Assembly (NCBI RefSeq): GCF_900090315.1
Contig: NZ_FMHZ01000002.1
Coordinates: 3,140,501 to 3,204,500, forward strand
DNA length: 64,000 nucleotides
Direction of reading: 5' to 3'
Source: Micromonospora citrea
GTDB lineage: Bacteria; Actinomycetota; Actinomycetes; Mycobacteriales; Micromonosporaceae
Shown here: positions 44,477 to 53,194 of the stretch, piece after piece
Numbering within the stretch: position 1 is the first letter of the stretch
Layout: every line of letters begins with the position of its first letter
The notes under the pieces: generated by a model
Told to the model about the DNA's origin: nothing
The model's database searches: none
What the model saw: only the letters and a program-made list of their open reading frames with translations
Made by a program: the position numbers and the translations under genes

Positions 44477-45697
44477 CTACATCGGTTCGAGCGGAACGGC
44501 CACCGGCTGCTCCGTCCGTCCCGACGTGTAGTCCATCTCGACCGGGTCGCCCTCCCACGGGACGACGAACGTCCCGCTGGTGTTGCCGTCGACGTTGTAG
44601 GGGCGCGTCGGGTGCCGCGCACTGCGCAGCCACTTCCGGGACAGCGTGTGCAACCGCTTGCGCTGACGCTCCCAGACGACGAGGTGCCCGGCGCCGTCCA
44701 GCCGGTACATCAGCTTGCGCCGGCCCTGGACGGACCTGTAGAGCTCCGGGACCGAGAAGTTGAGTGGCGTGTTGTTGGCCGACGTGTCCTTCTCCCCGTA
44801 GACGATGAGCACCGGCACCTCCTCACCGAGGTTGGTGCGGTCGGCGGTCACCCGCTCCGGGTTCCAGCCCCACCAGTAACCGTTGCGGAACCGCGAGACA
44901 CCGGGCCCCCAGGTACGCCCCAGTTGGTCGTTGTCCAGGAAGGCGTCCCACACCACGTCGACGATGTCGTGCACGTCGTCGCGCTGGCCCGGGTAGCGGG
45001 GTTCCACGTCGACCTCGCTGTCCCACGACTTCTTGAAACCGGTCCTGTGCAGGATGTGCATCGGGAACCCGTACACCGCGCAGGGGGTGCTGACCGGAAG
45101 CGTCGGGGGCGGCGTCGACGGGCCCTTCACCGCGAAGATCGGTGCGAGCAGCAGGAGGCTGGCCACCTTGGCGGGGTCGATCGTCATGGCGTACGGACCC
45201 ACGGCGTAGGCGCCCGCCGAGTAGCCGATCAGATCGATCTTGGATGGCATGCCCGACTGGCCCAGGATCCAGTTCACGACGGTGCCGAGTTCCGCCCAGT
45301 CGCTCGCCGAGTTCGTGAGCTGCTTCGCGTACCTGGCCGCGCACGGTTCCCGGGGCAGCAGGAGGTGCTGCTGGAGCGGATTGATGTTGCACGGATCGTT
45401 CATCTGCACCGGACGGGTCGATCTGCCCATCCCCTGCAGGTCCATGACGAAGACGTCACACCCCTCCTCCGCCAACTCCCTCGCCCAGCTGTACCTGCCC
45501 TCTCCCGCGTCGCTCCGCAGGTCGAACGAGACGAGGCCCGGGCTGCTGCGGCCATGCACCATGAGCACCGGCTGGCGGGGCCGGCCCGGCGGAAGGTCCG
45601 GTTTGAACCAGCGGACGAACAGCTCGATCGTCGCGCCGTTGTTCGCGTCGAGGTTCGACCTGTGGTCGACCACGAGGTCCTGGCTGGTGAAGTGCAT
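44477..45697 (-). CDS. alpha/beta hydrolase, secretory-lipase/esterase-like
   Basis: A 406-residue alpha/beta hydrolase. PVLMVHGRSSPGLVSFDLR precedes a GCDVFVMDLQGMGRSTRP strand, nucleophile elbow LIGYSAGAYAVGPYA (Ser), Asp in LIVYGEKDTSANNT and His in DGAGHLVVWERQ. A roughly 130-residue cap with many aromatic residues (GYWWGWNPERV) suggests a bulky hydrophobic substrate. No signal peptide is seen at the ATG (GGAGC 8 nt upstream). The C-terminus carries a polar extension of about 55 residues. Function beyond hydrolase is unknown. Confidence 0.8.
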   Translation of the reverse strand: MHFTSQDLVVDHRSNLDANNGATIELFVRWFKPDLPPGRPRQPVLMVHGRSSPGLVSFDLRSDAGEGRYSWARELAEEGCDVFVMDLQGMGRSTRPVQMNDPCNINPLQQHLLLPREPCAARYAKQLTNSASDWAELGTVVNWILGQSGMPSKIDLIGYSAGAYAVGPYAMTIDPAKVASLLLLAPIFAVKGPSTPPPTLPVSTPCAVYGFPMHILHRTGFKKSWDSEVDVEPRYPGQRDDVHDIVDVVWDAFLDNDQLGRTWGPGVSRFRNGYWWGWNPERVTADRTNLGEEVPVLIVYGEKDTSANNTPLNFSVPELYRSVQGRRKLMYRLDGAGHLVVWERQRKRLHTLSRKWLRSARHPTRPYNVDGNTSGTFVVPWEGDPVEMDYTSGRTEQPVAVPLEPM

Positions 45698-45843
45698 GGG
45701 CCTGCTCCGTCGTGTCGGGCCCGGGCTGGCGAGGACACGTCCCGGTGACGCCAGGATCGCCTGGTCGCCTGGGGGCGCACGGGCCGAGCAGACCGTCTTC
45801 ACCCGTCCGGGCGCCAGCACCCGGCGGCCCGCCCGCCGGCGCC

Positions 45844-45849
45844 TAGACT
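45844..45849 (+). promoter_or_regulatory. -10 element of a leaderless gene (TAGACT)
   Basis: TAGACT, then GCCGGG, then the GTG start at 45856. Confidence 0.6.
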
Positions 45850-45855
45850 GCCGGG

Positions 45856-46044
45856 GTGACCGGGGGCGACGGGGCGGACGACGAGCCGGCCGAGGACGTA
45901 CCCCGGTCGGGCCTACGGGCGGCGGCGCGCGACCGGCGCGTCTGGGCGATCCTCGCGGTGGTCGCGTTCCTGCTGGTGTGCTGCTGTTCCACCGCCGCCG
46001 GGACGCTGCTCGCGATCGCCGCCGGCCTGTTCACCGCCGGCTGA
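45856..46044 (+). CDS. 62-residue single-helix membrane protein
   Basis: An acidic N-terminus (TGGDGADDEPAEDVPRSG), a short basic stretch (AAARDRRVW) and one hydrophobic helix with three adjacent cysteines (AFLLVCCCSTAAGTLLAIA) near the C-terminus. The orientation would leave the acidic part in the cytoplasm. The clustered cysteines could be acylated or bind metal; that is speculation. The leaderless promoter gives independent support that this small gene is real. Confidence 0.6.
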   Translation: MTGGDGADDEPAEDVPRSGLRAAARDRRVWAILAVVAFLLVCCCSTAAGTLLAIAAGLFTAG

Positions 46045-46056
46045 CCCCGCCGGGCG

Positions 46057-48189
46057 TCACCGGGGCGGCCGGCCCTGCGCCCCGACCAGGGCCGCCGCCT
46101 CGCCGGTGCGCACCATCCGCTGCCAGCGCAGCCGGTTGCCGATCAGCGCGGTGACGACCGACTGCACCACCACCAGGTACATCAACTGCCGGTAGATCAA
46201 CTGTTGGAACGGCAGGCTCCACAGCGGGCCGGGACGTTCCCGGTCCAGCCGCAGCGCGTACGCGGCGGTGACCGTCTGGAGCAGCAGCAGCCCCGCCCAG
46301 GCCAGCACCAGCGTCGACCAGGGCAGGAAGAGCAGGCCGTAGACGGCGTAGACATCCACCGCCGGGGCGGTCAGCGGCAGCACGACCTGGAACACGGTCA
46401 GGTACGGCAGACCGCGCCGGCCCAGCTTGCCGCCGGCACCCCGCTCCCGCAGCGCGTGCCGGTGCTTCCACATCGCCTGCATCGTGCCGTAGCACCAGCG
46501 GTAGCGCTGCCGCCAGAGCTGCCGCAGCGAGGAGGGTGCCTCGGTCCAGGCGATCGCCGCCTCCTCGTAGACCACCCGCCAGCCCGCCCGCAGCACCTTC
46601 ATGGTGAGGTCGGTGTCCTCCGCCAGGGTGTCCGAGGGCACGCCGCCGACGGCGAACAGCACCTCGCGGCGGAACGCGCCGATCGCGCCGGGGATGGTCG
46701 GCATGCACTCCAGCACGTCGTACATCCGGCGGTCGAGGTTGAAGCCGATCACGTACTCCAGGTGCTGCCAGCGGCCGAGCAGCCGCCGCCGGTTGGCGAC
46801 CTTGGTGTTGCCGGAGACGGCGCCCACCGTCGGGTCGGCGAACCCCTGCACCAGCCGGTGCACCGTGTCCGGCTGGAAGACGGTGTCGCCGTCGACCAGG
46901 ACCAGCAGGTCGGCGCGGGCGGCCCGGATGCCGGTGTTCAGCGCGGCCGGCTTGCCGGCGTTCGCCTGCCGGATGACCCGCACCCCGCGCAGGCCGAGCC
47001 GCTCGACGATCCCGGCGGTGTCGTCGCTGGAGCCGTCGTCCACCACGATCACCTCCAGCGCCGGGTAGTCACTGGCCACCAGCGACCGGACGGTCGCGGC
47101 GATGTTCGCGGCCTCGTTGTACGCGGGCACGATCACCGACACCGGGGCGGTGACCGTCGGCGGGACGCGCCTCGGCCGGCGGACCCGCCGCACGTGGACC
47201 TGCGCGCAGCACACCTGCACGGCCAGCCGGGCCACGCCCAGCACCAGCGCGATTCCGAGCAGCAGGTCCATCGCGCCGGCGATCCAGCCCGCGCCGACCT
47301 GGGTCCACCGGAGGGCGTGGCCGCTCAGCCGGCTACCCCCGCCCGCCGGCACCATGGACGCGGGCGCGTCGATGCCCTCCGAGACGGTGGTGAACCGGTA
47401 GCCCTGTCGGGTCAGCCCGGGCAGCAGCCGGTCGAGGGCGGCCACCGTCTGGGCGCGGTCGCCGCCGCCGTCGTGCATCAGCACCACCGCCCCGCGCCCC
47501 CGCTCCGGGGTGGCGGCCTCGACGATGGCCGGCACGCCGGGCCGCCACCAGTCCTTGGTGTCCCGGTCGGCGAGCACGGTGACGTGCCCGGTGCCGGCGG
47601 CGGCGCGCAGCGCGGCGTACTCGGGACCGGTCAGCGCCGACGGCTGCGACGAGAACGGCGGCCGCAGCAGGGTGACCTCGCGGCCGGTCGCCGCGGCGAC
47701 CGCCTTGCGGGTCAGCGACAGCTCCAGGTCGCGCCGCCAGTCGGGGGCCGCGCCGAGGTCGGCGTGGGTGAAGCTGTGCGAGCCGATCTCGTGCCCCTCG
47801 GCGAGGATCCGGCGGACCAGCTCGGGGTGCTCGTTGACCCGGGCGCCGACCACGAAGAAGGTGGCGCGCGCGTCGTGCCGGCGCAGCACGTCGAGCACCT
47901 GCGGCGTCCAGCGCGGGTCCGGCCCGTCGTCGAAGGTCAGCGCGACGGTCCGGTCGGGCATCGTCCGGCTGGCCGGCCGGTCCCGGTCGAGCCGCAGCAC
48001 CGGCCCGCCGGTCGCGACCTCCTTCGGCACCGCCGGCCCGGCGGAGGCGTCGGCCCGCGCGGAACCGGAACCGCCGGCGAGTCCGGTCACCAGGCCGTCA
48101 ACGGTGAGCGCCGCGAGGAGCAGCACCAGCCCGAGCAGGAGCAGGACCCAGTGCGCCCGCGGATCCCGGCGGGCGATGTGCCGTGCCAC
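46057..48189 (-). CDS. polysaccharide deacetylase-glycosyltransferase 2 fusion
   Basis: A 710-residue membrane protein with two enzymes. After one N-terminal helix comes an extracellular NodB-type deacetylase: ALTFDDGPDPRWTPQVL, HSFTHADLG (zinc His), RPPFSSQ, VLMHDGGG. A second helix pair leads to a processive GT2 domain: IVPAYNEAANIAATV, VVDDGSSDDT, LVDGDTVFQ, EDTDLT and the QRYRW product-site motif (QxxRW), with three to four C-terminal helices. It probably makes and trims a beta-linked N-acetylhexosamine polymer, though the exact sugar is unknown. GTG start 2 nt after the upstream gene; GAGG site. Confidence 0.92.
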   Translation of the reverse strand: MARHIARRDPRAHWVLLLLGLVLLLAALTVDGLVTGLAGGSGSARADASAGPAVPKEVATGGPVLRLDRDRPASRTMPDRTVALTFDDGPDPRWTPQVLDVLRRHDARATFFVVGARVNEHPELVRRILAEGHEIGSHSFTHADLGAAPDWRRDLELSLTRKAVAAATGREVTLLRPPFSSQPSALTGPEYAALRAAAGTGHVTVLADRDTKDWWRPGVPAIVEAATPERGRGAVVLMHDGGGDRAQTVAALDRLLPGLTRQGYRFTTVSEGIDAPASMVPAGGGSRLSGHALRWTQVGAGWIAGAMDLLLGIALVLGVARLAVQVCCAQVHVRRVRRPRRVPPTVTAPVSVIVPAYNEAANIAATVRSLVASDYPALEVIVVDDGSSDDTAGIVERLGLRGVRVIRQANAGKPAALNTGIRAARADLLVLVDGDTVFQPDTVHRLVQGFADPTVGAVSGNTKVANRRRLLGRWQHLEYVIGFNLDRRMYDVLECMPTIPGAIGAFRREVLFAVGGVPSDTLAEDTDLTMKVLRAGWRVVYEEAAIAWTEAPSSLRQLWRQRYRWCYGTMQAMWKHRHALRERGAGGKLGRRGLPYLTVFQVVLPLTAPAVDVYAVYGLLFLPWSTLVLAWAGLLLLQTVTAAYALRLDRERPGPLWSLPFQQLIYRQLMYLVVVQSVVTALIGNRLRWQRMVRTGEAAALVGAQGRPPR

Positions 48190-48191
48190 CG

Positions 48192-48605
48192 CTACCTCGG
48201 CCTGCCCGGTGACCGGCTGGGCTTCGCGGTGCGCCGCTCGTCGCCCTGGCCGGGCTGTTCCGACGGGGTCGGCCGGGCGGTGGAGGCGCCGACGGCCGGG
48301 GCGGTGCGGGTGGGCGTCGGCACCGGCACCGAGGTGCTGGTCGCCGGCGACGGCCGGGCGCTGGTCGGCGCCGGGCCGCCCAGCCCGGCGCGCCCGTCCA
48401 CCTCGGCCTCCACCGGTGCGGGTGGGCGGCTGTCCGACCAACCGGGCAGCGGCACCGACGAATCCATGAAGAGGCCGGCGGCGATCAGGCCGAGGCTCGT
48501 GAGCAGCCCCAGGCCCATCGCGGTGCCGGCGATCACCGTGAGCCGGCGCCGCCGCCCGGTCCGGTCGACGAACACCGGCGGCGCGCCGCCCGGCTGGTTG
48601 TGCAT
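48192..48605 (-). CDS. single-pass membrane protein with Ser/Thr/Pro-rich outer tail
   Basis: A 137-residue protein: short cytoplasmic start with FVDRTGRRRRLTV, one helix (IAGTAMGLGLLTSLGLIAAGLF) and about 85 residues of Pro/Thr/Ser/Ala low complexity. It ends 2 nt before the deacetylase-glycosyltransferase and has GGGAG 8 nt before its ATG, so it leads that operon. A helper role at the membrane for the polysaccharide synthase is plausible from position only. Confidence 0.65.
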   Translation of the reverse strand: MHNQPGGAPPVFVDRTGRRRRLTVIAGTAMGLGLLTSLGLIAAGLFMDSSVPLPGWSDSRPPAPVEAEVDGRAGLGGPAPTSARPSPATSTSVPVPTPTRTAPAVGASTARPTPSEQPGQGDERRTAKPSRSPGRPR

Positions 48606-48714
48606 CGCTGAACTCCCGCTGCCACGCGTGCCCGGGAGCCGGCGCCCCCGGGCCGGCCCGTCGGCCGGGCCTCCGGAGCCAACAGCGTCACCATCGCCGC
48701 CGGCGTTACACCAC

Positions 48715-50238
48715 TCAGGCCGCCCGCAGTTCCTCGACGGCGGTGCCGGTGCGCAGGAAGAGCAGGCCGACGCCGACCGTCACCAGCACCGCGGCCAGCG
48801 CGCCGCCGCCGAGCGCCGCCAGCTGCTCCAGGGGTACGTCGGGAGTCACGATCACCTGCGGCTCCGACACGATGCGGGTGTACCGGGCGCGGGCGACGGG
48901 ATCGGCGCAGATGTGCTCGGCGGCCTCACAGACCTCGGCGTAGTGGGTTTCGGTCGGCGCGCGGAAGAGCCCTCGGGCGAGCAGCAGGCCCACGGCCAGG
49001 GCGACGGCCACCGCCGGCACGGCCGGGGCCAGCGACTGCCAGGCGATCGAGCGGCCGAGGACACCCCGGGGCACGCCGGTCGCGACCAGGGCCGCGTACG
49101 CCCGGCGCCGGGCGACGATCCCCTCCACGAGGGCGACGACCAGCCCGCCGGCGGCGACCAGCATCGCCACCGCCACCGCGAGGTCCACCAGGTCCATCGT
49201 CCCGAGATAGAAGTTGTCGGTGCCGGCCGAGCTGGCGCCGGACAGCCGGTCGGCCTCGTCCCGGGCGACGAAGTACGACCGGAGCCCGGCCGCGCCGGCG
49301 CCGAGGAGCACCGCCGCCAGCAGGGTGGCGAAGGTGCGGCTGCCCGCCCACGGGTCGGCCATGAGCCGGCGGGCGGCGAGCAGCGCGGCCGGCCCCCGGG
49401 CGTAGCGGTGCAGCATCCGCCCGGTGGTCCAGGAGATCCAGCCGGTGCCGACGACCACGCCGAGCATCGCGGCCAGGCCGCCGCAGACCAGCAGCGCCGG
49501 CACCAGCCACGACGGCGGTTCGACGTCGCGCCGGTCGTACCAGCGCAGGACCGGCTGCACGGCGACGAAGGCGGTGAGCCCGACGCCGATCAGCACACCG
49601 GCCCAGGGCCGGGGCCCGCGCTCCCGGCGGGCCCGGCGCACCACGCCGAACGGGGTGGTGCTCACCCTGCGCAGCATCAGCGCGGTGACCAGGGCCGCGA
49701 CGGCCGGCAACCCGAGCAGTACGGCCGCCAGCACGCCCGGCGGGGGCAGCACGTCGGTGGGGAGGGCGAGCCGCCCCCGGGCGTCGGGCCGGCCCCACAC
49801 CTCCCGGCCGGCGAAGTGGAGCGCGGCGCCGGTCAGCGTGCCGAGCAGGCTCGCCAGGCCGGTCTCCAGCACGGCGATCCGGGTCACCTGCCCTGGGGTG
49901 GCCCCGGCCAGCCGGAGCGCGGCGAGCCGGCGGTCCCGGGCCGGGGCACCGAGCCGGGCGCACTGCCCGGCCAGCGCCAGTACCGGAATGGTGAGCAGCA
50001 GCAGGGCGAAGGCGGTGCCGCCCCGCAGCCCCGGCTCGACGAGCAGTTGGTTCGCGTACTGCTGCGACCAGCGGTTGTCGTTCCCGGGGGTGGCCGGCGG
50101 GGTGGGAATCGCCAGCACGGTCAGCGCGGCCAGGCCCGCGAGGGTGGCCAGCGTGGCGCTGAGCGCGGTCAGGACCACCCGCGCGGTGTCGGTGCGGGTG
50201 CCGGCCAGGGCGAGCCGGACCAGCGTGGCGGGCCTCAC
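48715..50238 (-). CDS. FtsX-like ABC transporter permease
   Basis: A 507-residue membrane protein with about ten helices and two FtsX-type modules; an outer loop of about 60 residues near the C-terminus contains a Cys pair (EVCEAAEHICADP). It pairs with the ATPase whose stop overlaps its GTG start by 4 nt. MacB/LolE-like exporters of this kind handle peptides, lipids or drugs in Gram-positive bacteria; the cargo is not evident. Third gene of the PadR-controlled operon. Confidence 0.86.
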   Translation of the reverse strand: MRPATLVRLALAGTRTDTARVVLTALSATLATLAGLAALTVLAIPTPPATPGNDNRWSQQYANQLLVEPGLRGGTAFALLLLTIPVLALAGQCARLGAPARDRRLAALRLAGATPGQVTRIAVLETGLASLLGTLTGAALHFAGREVWGRPDARGRLALPTDVLPPPGVLAAVLLGLPAVAALVTALMLRRVSTTPFGVVRRARRERGPRPWAGVLIGVGLTAFVAVQPVLRWYDRRDVEPPSWLVPALLVCGGLAAMLGVVVGTGWISWTTGRMLHRYARGPAALLAARRLMADPWAGSRTFATLLAAVLLGAGAAGLRSYFVARDEADRLSGASSAGTDNFYLGTMDLVDLAVAVAMLVAAGGLVVALVEGIVARRRAYAALVATGVPRGVLGRSIAWQSLAPAVPAVAVALAVGLLLARGLFRAPTETHYAEVCEAAEHICADPVARARYTRIVSEPQVIVTPDVPLEQLAALGGGALAAVLVTVGVGLLFLRTGTAVEELRAA

Positions 50239-50936
50239 CGCTGCCCGCCGGTCAGCGGCGCGTCGAGCCCCAGGCCGGTGTCGTCCACCACGCCGTCGCG
50301 GAGGACGACCTCGCGGTCGGCGTACGCGGCGATTCGCGGCTCGTGGGTGACCAGCACGACCGCCGTGCCCTGCTCGCGGGCCAGCCGGACCAGTCGGGTG
50401 AGCACCTGCTCGCCGGCGAGCGTGTCCAGCGCTCCGGTGGGCTCGTCGGCGAAGAGCACCCGGGGCTCGGTGACGAGGGCCCTCGCCATGGCGCAGCGCT
50501 GCTGCTGCCCGCCGGACATCTCGCCCGGCCGGGTGTCGGCCAGGTCGGCCACGCCGAGCCGGTCCAGCCAGGACACCGCCGCCGTCCGCGCCTCTCGCCG
50601 CCCCGTGCCGGCGAGAAGCAGCGGAAGGGCGACGTTCTCCGCGGCGGTCAGCTCGGCGACGAGCTGGCCGAACTGGAACAGCACGCCGAACTCGGTACGC
50701 CGCAGCTTCGAGCGCGCCGCCTCGGACCAGGTGTCGATCCGCTGCCCGTTCCAGCTCACCTCGCCGGCGTCGGGACGCAGGATGCCGGCGAGGCAGTGCA
50801 GCAGGGTGGACTTGCCGCAGCCGCTGGGCCCGGTCACGGCGACGATTTCGCCCTCGGCGACGTCGAGGGTGACGCCGCGCAGGGCGGGTGTGTGCCCGTA
50901 GGCCTTGGCCACTGCGCGTGCCTGGAGTTCCGTCAC
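50235..50936 (-). CDS. ABC transporter ATP-binding protein (LolD/MacB-type)
   Basis: A 233-residue ATPase: Walker A GPSGCGKST, Q loop FQFGQLV, signature MSGGQQQRCAMARAL, Walker B VLFADEPTGALD and VLVTHEPR switch. The ADEPTGALD form is typical of LolD/MacB/FtsE-like exporters working with FtsX-like permeases. GTG start overlaps the PadR stop by 4 nt, so regulator and transporter are made together. Confidence 0.92.
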   Translation of the reverse strand: MTELQARAVAKAYGHTPALRGVTLDVAEGEIVAVTGPSGCGKSTLLHCLAGILRPDAGEVSWNGQRIDTWSEAARSKLRRTEFGVLFQFGQLVAELTAAENVALPLLLAGTGRREARTAAVSWLDRLGVADLADTRPGEMSGGQQQRCAMARALVTEPRVLFADEPTGALDTLAGEQVLTRLVRLAREQGTAVVLVTHEPRIAAYADREVVLRDGVVDDTGLGLDAPLTGGQR

Positions 50937-51469
50937 GAGTGCACCTCCCGGTGCCAGTCGGCGACCCGGTCCAGGGTGGTGTGCAACCACCGCAGGTCGG
51001 CGTCGAGGTGGGCGATGGCGTAGTCGGCCGCGACGACGTCGTCGAGGGTGGCCGAGGGGGACGTCTTGACGGCGGTCAGCTCCCGCAGCCGCTCGGTGTG
51101 CGCCCGGCGCTGGGCGGCCAGGTAGGCCCGGGCGCGGTCGACGTCGGCGACCAGCAGCGCCACCACGACCTTGGCGAAGAGCGTGCTGGTGACGTGCGGC
51201 ATCGGCGGCTCGACCGTGCCGAGCCAACGGTCCAGCGCGGCACGCCCGTCGCTGGTGAGCGCGTAGGCCGTGCGGTCCGGGCCGCCCTCGCGCTCCTGCC
51301 CGGTGACCGCCACCAGGCCGTCGCGGTGCAGCCGGCCGAGGGTGGCGTAGACCTGCCCGAAGGCCAGCGGCCGGGCGCGGGGCAGCCGCTCGTCGTGTGC
51401 GCGCTTGAGCTCGTAGCCGTGCTTCCTGCCGGTGGCGAGCAACCCGAGCAGCACATGCGGGATGGACAC
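50933..51469 (-). CDS. PadR-family transcriptional regulator
   Basis: A 178-residue PadR protein: winged helix SIPHVLLGLLATGRKHGYEL, FGQVYATLGRLHRDGLVAV and the wing GGPDRTAYALTSDGRAAL, then a C-terminal helical dimer region (Vir_act_alpha_C type). GTG at 51469. A perfect 19-bp palindrome lies 8 nt upstream, over the predicted promoter, so autorepression of the padR-ABC operon, relieved by a ligand or drug that the transporter exports, is the likely scheme (compare LmrR/LadR systems). Confidence 0.9.
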   Translation of the reverse strand: MSIPHVLLGLLATGRKHGYELKRAHDERLPRARPLAFGQVYATLGRLHRDGLVAVTGQEREGGPDRTAYALTSDGRAALDRWLGTVEPPMPHVTSTLFAKVVVALLVADVDRARAYLAAQRRAHTERLRELTAVKTSPSATLDDVVAADYAIAHLDADLRWLHTTLDRVADWHREVHS

Positions 51470-51476
51470 CCCGCCA

Positions 51477-51495
51477 CTATTCGCTGAGCGAATAG
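51477..51495. promoter_or_regulatory. PadR operator palindrome
   Basis: CTATTCGCTGAGCGAATAG: perfect 8-bp arms around a 3-bp centre. It covers the region 8-26 nt before the padR start, where the -10 box of a leaderless or near-leaderless transcript must lie. The AT content and symmetry suit a PadR dimer. Confidence 0.8.
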
Positions 51496-51695
51496 CAGGT
51501 GTCAACGAGGCCCGCGCGGCGGACTGCCGCGCGGGCCTCGGGTAGCTGGCGCCGGGGCCCGGCCGGCCCGCCGTGCGACCCGCGCCGAGCCGCCCGTCGA
51601 GCGGTCGGCTGGGACACCCTGCTGGACCGGCGACCCGGGCAGTTCCCCGGCGCGGAGCCCCCGGTGCCGTCGCGGGAGGCGGGCGGCCCGCCGCG

Positions 51696-52268
51696 TCAGG
51701 CGGTCGGCGCCCAGGCGGGGTCGCGGCCGGTGCCGCAGAGCAGCCGGTCGAGCCCGGACAGCCCGGCGTCGGCCGCCACCGGCTCGGCGAAGACGCCCAT
51801 CTTCCGGGCGTTCGGCCCGAGCTGCGCGACCAGCTCGTGCAGCGCCGTCGTCGCCTCGGGGGCGGGGTGGTACGGCTGGCCCGTGGCGACGGCCAGGTCC
51901 CACCCGTGCACCGTCAGGTCCAGCAGCACCATGCCGCCGACCATCCGCTGCGGCATGCCCATCCCCGGCGAGACCCCCTCCAGCGTGGACGGGTCGGACC
52001 AGGCGTCGACCAGCCGCCGCGTCTCGGCCTCGAACCGGTCGCGCCAGCCGTCGGTGAGGAGGTCGGGCTTGTCCGCCCACTCGACGGGCCGCTTCGCCGC
52101 CAGCGCCTGGAAGTTCACCACCACCTCGAACAGGTGGTTCAGCAGGTCCCGCACCGCGTACTCGCGGCAGGGCGTCGGCAGGTCGAGCTGGTCGTCGGCG
52201 ATGCCGCGCACCACCGCCACGGTCGGCGGCGCGGCGACCGTCAGCAGGTCACTAGTCTGGGTTGCCAT
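51696..52268 (-). CDS. TIGR03086-type DinB-like metal-binding protein
   Basis: A 190-residue four-helix protein of the mycothiol-dependent maleylpyruvate isomerase/DinB superfamily: LDLPTPCREYAVRDLLNHLFEVV with the first His, and DLTVHGWDLAVATGQ with the second metal His, the TIGR03086 signature. Members are presumed to be mycothiol-dependent transferases; substrate unknown. Leaderless ATG (TACGCT, 6 nt). Divergent from an AraC regulator. Confidence 0.82.
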   Translation of the reverse strand: MATQTSDLLTVAAPPTVAVVRGIADDQLDLPTPCREYAVRDLLNHLFEVVVNFQALAAKRPVEWADKPDLLTDGWRDRFEAETRRLVDAWSDPSTLEGVSPGMGMPQRMVGGMVLLDLTVHGWDLAVATGQPYHPAPEATTALHELVAQLGPNARKMGVFAEPVAADAGLSGLDRLLCGTGRDPAWAPTA

Positions 52269-52282
52269 ACGGCGAGCGTATG
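52266..52282. promoter_or_regulatory. inverted repeat and leaderless -10 element before the DinB-like gene
   Basis: CATACG-GCGAG-CGTATG, 6-bp arms, covers the DinB-like start codon and the minus-strand -10 box TACGCT (52275-52280). It lies 18 nt before the AraC-type gene on the other strand and could be a control site for one or both. Confidence 0.45.
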
Positions 52283-52299
52283 AGGGCGGTCTTGAAGAA

Positions 52300-53148
52300 A
52301 TGCGACACCAGCCGCGCGGGGACAGCCGGGGCATCGTGGACCCGACCCGGCTGCTGCGGCGGGTCCGCTTCCGCCGGCACCTGCCCGCCGCCGCGCTGCG
52401 CCCGTACGTCGAGCACTACTGGCTGGTCGACTGGGACCTGACCGAGCCGCTCACGCAGCAGGTCGTCCCGCACCCGGCGGTAAACGTGGTGTTCCAGCGC
52501 AACGGTGAGGGCCCGGAGACCGCCGAGGTGGCCGGGGTCGGGCGGGAACTCTTCTCGATCACCCTGACCGGGGTCGGCCGGGTCAGCGGCGTCCAGTTCC
52601 GTCCGGGCGGCTTCCGCCCGTTCTGGCGGGGCCGGTCGGTCGCCGAGCTGACCGGGCGGCGGTGGCCGTTCCCGTCGCTCGCCGACCGCTGGCCGCCGGC
52701 CGCCGCCCTGGTCGCCGCGACGTCCGGCGGCGCCGGGCCGCCGCCCGCGAGCCACTGCGACGGTACGGACGACGAGCGCCGCCGCGCGCTGGACGACCTG
52801 CTCCTCGGCTGGGCGCCGGAGGCGGACCCCGGCACCGACGAGGTGATCGCGCTGGTGGAGGCGATCCGCGCCGACCGGACCGTGTTGCGGGTGGACGAGT
52901 TCGCCCGGCGGCGGGGCCTCTCCGTCCGGCGGCTGCAACGCCTGTTCCTCGCGCACGTCGGCGTCGGCCCGAAGTGGGTGATCCGCCAGTACCGGCTCCA
53001 CGAGGCGGTCGAGCAGGCGGCCGGCGGCCCGCTCGACTGGGCGGCGCTCGCGGCGGACCTCGGCTACAGCGACCAGGCCCACCTGGTGCGCGAGTTCACC
53101 GCCGCCGTCGGCGTCTCCCCGGCCGCGTACGCGCGCTCGGTCCGCTGA
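52300..53148 (+). CDS. AraC-family transcriptional regulator
   Basis: A 282-residue regulator. N-terminal sensor domain of the DUF6597/AraC-type with PAAALRPYVEHYWLVDWDL and GVQFRPGGFRPFWRG; C-terminal double helix-turn-helix: VDEFARRRGLSVRRLQRLFLAHVG and LAADLGYSDQAHLVREFTAAVGVSPAAY. ATG at 52300 is the best start; the frame is open far upstream without homology. It is divergent from the DinB-like gene, a likely target. Confidence 0.88.
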   Translation: MRHQPRGDSRGIVDPTRLLRRVRFRRHLPAAALRPYVEHYWLVDWDLTEPLTQQVVPHPAVNVVFQRNGEGPETAEVAGVGRELFSITLTGVGRVSGVQFRPGGFRPFWRGRSVAELTGRRWPFPSLADRWPPAAALVAATSGGAGPPPASHCDGTDDERRRALDDLLLGWAPEADPGTDEVIALVEAIRADRTVLRVDEFARRRGLSVRRLQRLFLAHVGVGPKWVIRQYRLHEAVEQAAGGPLDWAALAADLGYSDQAHLVREFTAAVGVSPAAYARSVR

Positions 53149-53194
53149 CCCCGGCCGGGGCGCGAGGGGCGGCAGGAAGGTGCTTCCGTGCGCC

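Noticed and set aside
46204..50901. A 1565-residue plus-strand reading frame across the deacetylase-glycosyltransferase and ABC genes
   Set aside because: It is antisense to recognisable genes, rich in Gly/Arg/Pro/Val low-complexity residues typical of shadows in GC-rich DNA, with no domain.
51499..53148. 549-residue version of the AraC regulator
   Set aside because: The first 260 residues overlap the divergent DinB-like gene as a shadow; AraC homology begins after 52300.
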